Notes under the pieces: model-generated
What the model saw: only the letters and a program-made list of their open reading frames with translations
Told to the model about the DNA's origin: nothing
Database searches by the model: none
In this document: positions 37,869 through 40,286 of the stretch, in pieces
How positions within the stretch are numbered: position 1 is the stretch's first letter
How the letters are laid out: each line of letters opens with the position of its first letter
Made by a program: the position numbers and the translations under genes
Assembly: GCF_013815995.1 (NCBI RefSeq)
Contig: NZ_JACDFE010000008.1
Span: forward strand, 1 to 40,286
DNA length: 40,286 nt
Direction of reading: 5' to 3'
DNA from: Sporichthya sp.
GTDB lineage: Bacteria > Actinomycetota > Actinomycetes > Sporichthyales > Sporichthyaceae

Positions 37869-38660
37869 ATGTCCGGCAGCGCGACGACGCCTCGCGAGCT
37901 GGACCGCGCCTCGGCCACGCCGCTCTGGGCACAGCTGGAGGAGGACCTGCAGCGCCGGCTGGCGGACGGGGCGTTCGAGATGGCGTTCCCGGGCGAGCAC
38001 GAGCTGGCCGGGGAGTACGGGGTCAGCCGGCACACAGTGCGCGAGGCGCTACGCCGGATGCGCGCCTCCGGCGTCGTGGACTCCACCCGCGGCCGGGGCA
38101 GCTCGATCCGGCACGCGGCGATCGAGCAGCCGCTCGGCGCGCTGTACTCGCTGTTCCGCTCGGTCGAGGCCACCGGCGTCGAGCAGCGCAGCAAGGTGCG
38201 CGTGCTGGAGGTACGCCGCAACCCGGCGGTGTCCGAGGCGCTCGGGATCGACCCGGACTCCGAACTTGTCTTCCTGGAGCGGCTGCGTCTGGCCGACGGC
38301 GAGCCGCTGGCCCTGGACCGCAGTTTTCTGCCGCGGTCGGTGGGTGAGCCCCTGCTGGCCGGCGTCTTCGAACACACCAGCCTTTACGGGGAGTTGGCCC
38401 GGCTGACCGGGATCCGGCTCAACGGCGGACGGGAAGCGATCACGGCGGTCGTGGCAGACTCGCCCACACGCCGATTGCTGGGTATCAAGTCCGATGTCGC
38501 CGTGCTCGCGGTGACGCGGATCGGGTGCCTGGACGGTCGGCCGCTGGAATTCCGGGAAAGCCTCATCCGTGGCGATCGGTTCAGCCTCTCCGCAGAGTGG
38601 CCGGGAACCGCGGGCTACCGGGTTGACGTCGCAGGAATGAAGGGAAGCAACGGCGGCTGA
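37869..38660 (+). CDS. GntR-family transcriptional regulator with UTRA domain
   Basis: PLWAQLEEDLQRRLADGAFEMAFPGEHELAGEYGVSRHTVREALRRMRASGVVDSTRGRGSSI; UTRA region LVFLERLRLADGEPLALDRSFLP. Confidence 0.92.
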   Translation: MSGSATTPRELDRASATPLWAQLEEDLQRRLADGAFEMAFPGEHELAGEYGVSRHTVREALRRMRASGVVDSTRGRGSSIRHAAIEQPLGALYSLFRSVEATGVEQRSKVRVLEVRRNPAVSEALGIDPDSELVFLERLRLADGEPLALDRSFLPRSVGEPLLAGVFEHTSLYGELARLTGIRLNGGREAITAVVADSPTRRLLGIKSDVAVLAVTRIGCLDGRPLEFRESLIRGDRFSLSAEWPGTAGYRVDVAGMKGSNGG

Positions 38661-38756
38661 GCGCGCGCACGGTCGATGGTCTGCACGTCGAGAATCTGAC
38701 GGTCCGTTACAGCGGCCTGACTGGTGCCTGTATGTCTGTGTGTGTCTGACGCAGTG

Positions 38757-39626
38757 TCAGTGGGTGGTCGCCGCGATCCGGTTGGCGAAGGCCAGCACGG
38801 AGGCGACGAAGGCGTCGTTGTCATCGGTCGCCGCGGTGTGCGCTGCGTCCGCAATGTCGACCACCTCGAGATGTGACACCAGGCCGCGCAGGTGCTCGAC
38901 GCCCTCGTCGTCCACGATGTCGCTGAGCAGGCCACGAATCAGCAGCGTCGGCACCCGGACCGCGGAGGCCGCGTCGTCCAGCCCGCCCTTGACCAGTTCG
39001 ACGTCGTTGAGGACTTCGCGCACCATGCGCGGGTCCCAGTGCCAGTTCCAGCGGCCGTTGGGCTGCTGGCGCAGGTTGCGCTTGAGGCCCTCGGTGGCGG
39101 CCGGGCGCGGGCGGTGCGGCAGGTAGGCCGCGACGGCGTCGGCGGCTTCCTCGAGAGAGGCGAAGCCGTCCGGGGCGGCGTTCATGAAGTCCAGGATCCG
39201 GCGGGCGCCGTCCATCCGGACGTCGGGGACGATGTCGACCAGCACCAGTCCGGCCACGAGGGTGTCGAGGGGGCCCGTCGCGATCAGCGCCGCGATCCCG
39301 CCCATGCTCGCGCCGACCAGCAGGACCGGCCGGTCGTCGCAGAGCGCGGAGTACGCGCGAGTGACGTTCTCGACGTCGCTCCCGAAATGCTCCGGCAGGT
39401 ACGCGGCCTCCGGCGACCAGTCGCTGTCGCCGTGCCCGCGCATGTCGATCGCCACCGCCCGGGCGCCGCGCTCGGCAAGGGCGTTCAGGGCGCGACCCCA
39501 GGAGTTGCGGGTCTGCCCGCCGCCGTGCAGGAGGAGCACGGGAAAGCCGTCCTCGGGCCCGGCGATGTCGCCGGCCAGACGGATCCCGTCGTGGCCGGGG
39601 AGCTCGATCCCGCGCCGACTATTCAT
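38757..39626 (-). CDS. alpha/beta hydrolase
   Basis: FPVLLLHGGGQTRNSWGRAL; AIDMRGHGDSDWSPEAAY; VLLVGASMGGIAAL. Confidence 0.9.
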   Translation of the reverse strand: MNSRRGIELPGHDGIRLAGDIAGPEDGFPVLLLHGGGQTRNSWGRALNALAERGARAVAIDMRGHGDSDWSPEAAYLPEHFGSDVENVTRAYSALCDDRPVLLVGASMGGIAALIATGPLDTLVAGLVLVDIVPDVRMDGARRILDFMNAAPDGFASLEEAADAVAAYLPHRPRPAATEGLKRNLRQQPNGRWNWHWDPRMVREVLNDVELVKGGLDDAASAVRVPTLLIRGLLSDIVDDEGVEHLRGLVSHLEVVDIADAAHTAATDDNDAFVASVLAFANRIAATTH

Positions 39627-39670
39627 GGTTCACATAGAAGCACGAATCGCCGCCGTCGCGCTGCGCGGGT

Positions 39671-39684
39671 GTACGGATCCGTAC
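39671..39684. promoter_or_regulatory. 14-bp perfect palindrome upstream of the alpha/beta hydrolase
   Basis: gtacggatccgtac. Confidence 0.45.
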
Positions 39685-39706
39685 TGTGGCCTTGCTTACG
39701 GGGCCT

Positions 39707-40042
39707 CTAGCGATCGCCCCGGATCAGCGGGCGCATCTTTTCCGCCGCGGCGGGGGTGACCATGTCGGGGTCGGCGTAGACCGGCGGGCCGCCCGCCTCG
39801 GCACGGCTCTCCGGCAGTTGCACCGGGTCGTTTCCGCGGCTCTTCGGTACCGGGGCAGCACCGATGTCCGACCAGGTCGGCGTCGGCGGTGCCTCGGCCT
39901 GCGACGCGGTGCTGGAGTCCGGCGGCGCCTCGTCCATCCGGTGGCGGCGGGGGTTCGAGACTGACGTGTCGTCAGTAGTGCTGCGCCGCGTGCGGAGGAA
40001 CCGCTCGATCAGGCGCCGGGGCTTCTTCGCGTCCATCACCAT
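39707..40042 (-). CDS. hypothetical protein
   Basis: MVMDAKKPRRLIERFLRTRR...; low complexity Pro/Ala-rich; plausible. Confidence 0.45.
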   Translation of the reverse strand: MVMDAKKPRRLIERFLRTRRSTTDDTSVSNPRRHRMDEAPPDSSTASQAEAPPTPTWSDIGAAPVPKSRGNDPVQLPESRAEAGGPPVYADPDMVTPAAAEKMRPLIRGDR

Positions 40043-40083
40043 GCGCTACCCGGGCAGGGGTGTATCAAGCGCCGCCGTGGGCC

Positions 40084-40286
40084 CTAGAACGGTGGGGTCT
40101 CGAGAGCTTGATCGGGCGCCCCGAACTCGGGTGGTTCCTCGCCGTTGGCCGGTGGCGGTCGGACGGTGAAGATCTCCCCGGTGGGGCTGGTCCAGGTGAA
40201 GGTGCCTTCGGTGTCCTGGGTGCAGGTCCAGCCGGGCATGTGCTTGATCTTGTGGTGGAAGCGGCAGATGCACCCGAGGTTGCTGT
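40084..40286 (-). CDS. HNH endonuclease-type protein, C-terminal part (truncated by window edge)
   Basis: NLGCICRFHHKIKHMPGWTCTQDTEGTFTWTSPTGEIFTVRPPPANGEEPPEFG, typical of DUF222/HNH proteins. Confidence 0.75.
   Translation of the reverse strand, partial: SNLGCICRFHHKIKHMPGWTCTQDTEGTFTWTSPTGEIFTVRPPPANGEEPPEFGAPDQALETPPF

Overview
High-GC actinobacterial chromosomal window, read by eye with no database search. From left to right it contains: (i) an oxidoreductase neighbourhood (two luciferase-like flavin monooxygenases around a GAF/PucR-type regulator, an SDR, a lipoprotein substrate-binding protein, a Rieske dioxygenase alpha subunit with a small coupled partner) (0-8.6 kb); (ii) a DedA-type membrane protein and a lipoprotein (8.6-10.1 kb); (iii) a decayed region holding remnants of flagellar genes (flgL with its middle missing and running in frame into fliW; multiply broken flhB) mixed with a signalling island: receiver-only regulators, REC-pseudoREC-HPt, PAS-GGDEF, a PAS-PAS-DHp-REC split by a 1-nt frameshift, a sensor kinase reduced to its two ends, and a DosR/DevR-like regulator, with several DosR-box-like sites (10-20.3 kb); (iv) an MBL-rhodanese protein (CstB/persulfide-dioxygenase-like); (v) a Calvin-cycle module: NarL-type two-component system, prk, class I fbp, class I fba (frameshifted) divergent from red-type form I rbcL, rbcS, cbbX (21.8-29.6 kb); (vi) two DUF202 proteins, a fused FeS/NrfD-like protein plus a large molybdopterin oxidoreductase (Soe/Psr/Phs-like) (30-35.3 kb); (vii) a zinc metallopeptidase, a SulP transporter divergent from a GntR regulator, an alpha/beta hydrolase and a partial HNH protein. 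The main proposal is a small regulon: a palindromic operator TTGTMCGKACAA occurs upstream of the MBL-rhodanese gene, the FeS/NrfD-molybdoenzyme operon, and in the SulP/gntR divergent region. This suggests one GntR-controlled sulfur-oxidation regulon flanking a Calvin-cycle module, i.e. a candidate actinobacterial sulfur lithoautotrophy locus. A second candidate circuit is the NarL-type system with TCACCCC/GGGGTGA inverted repeats shared by the cbb divergent promoter and its own upstream region.
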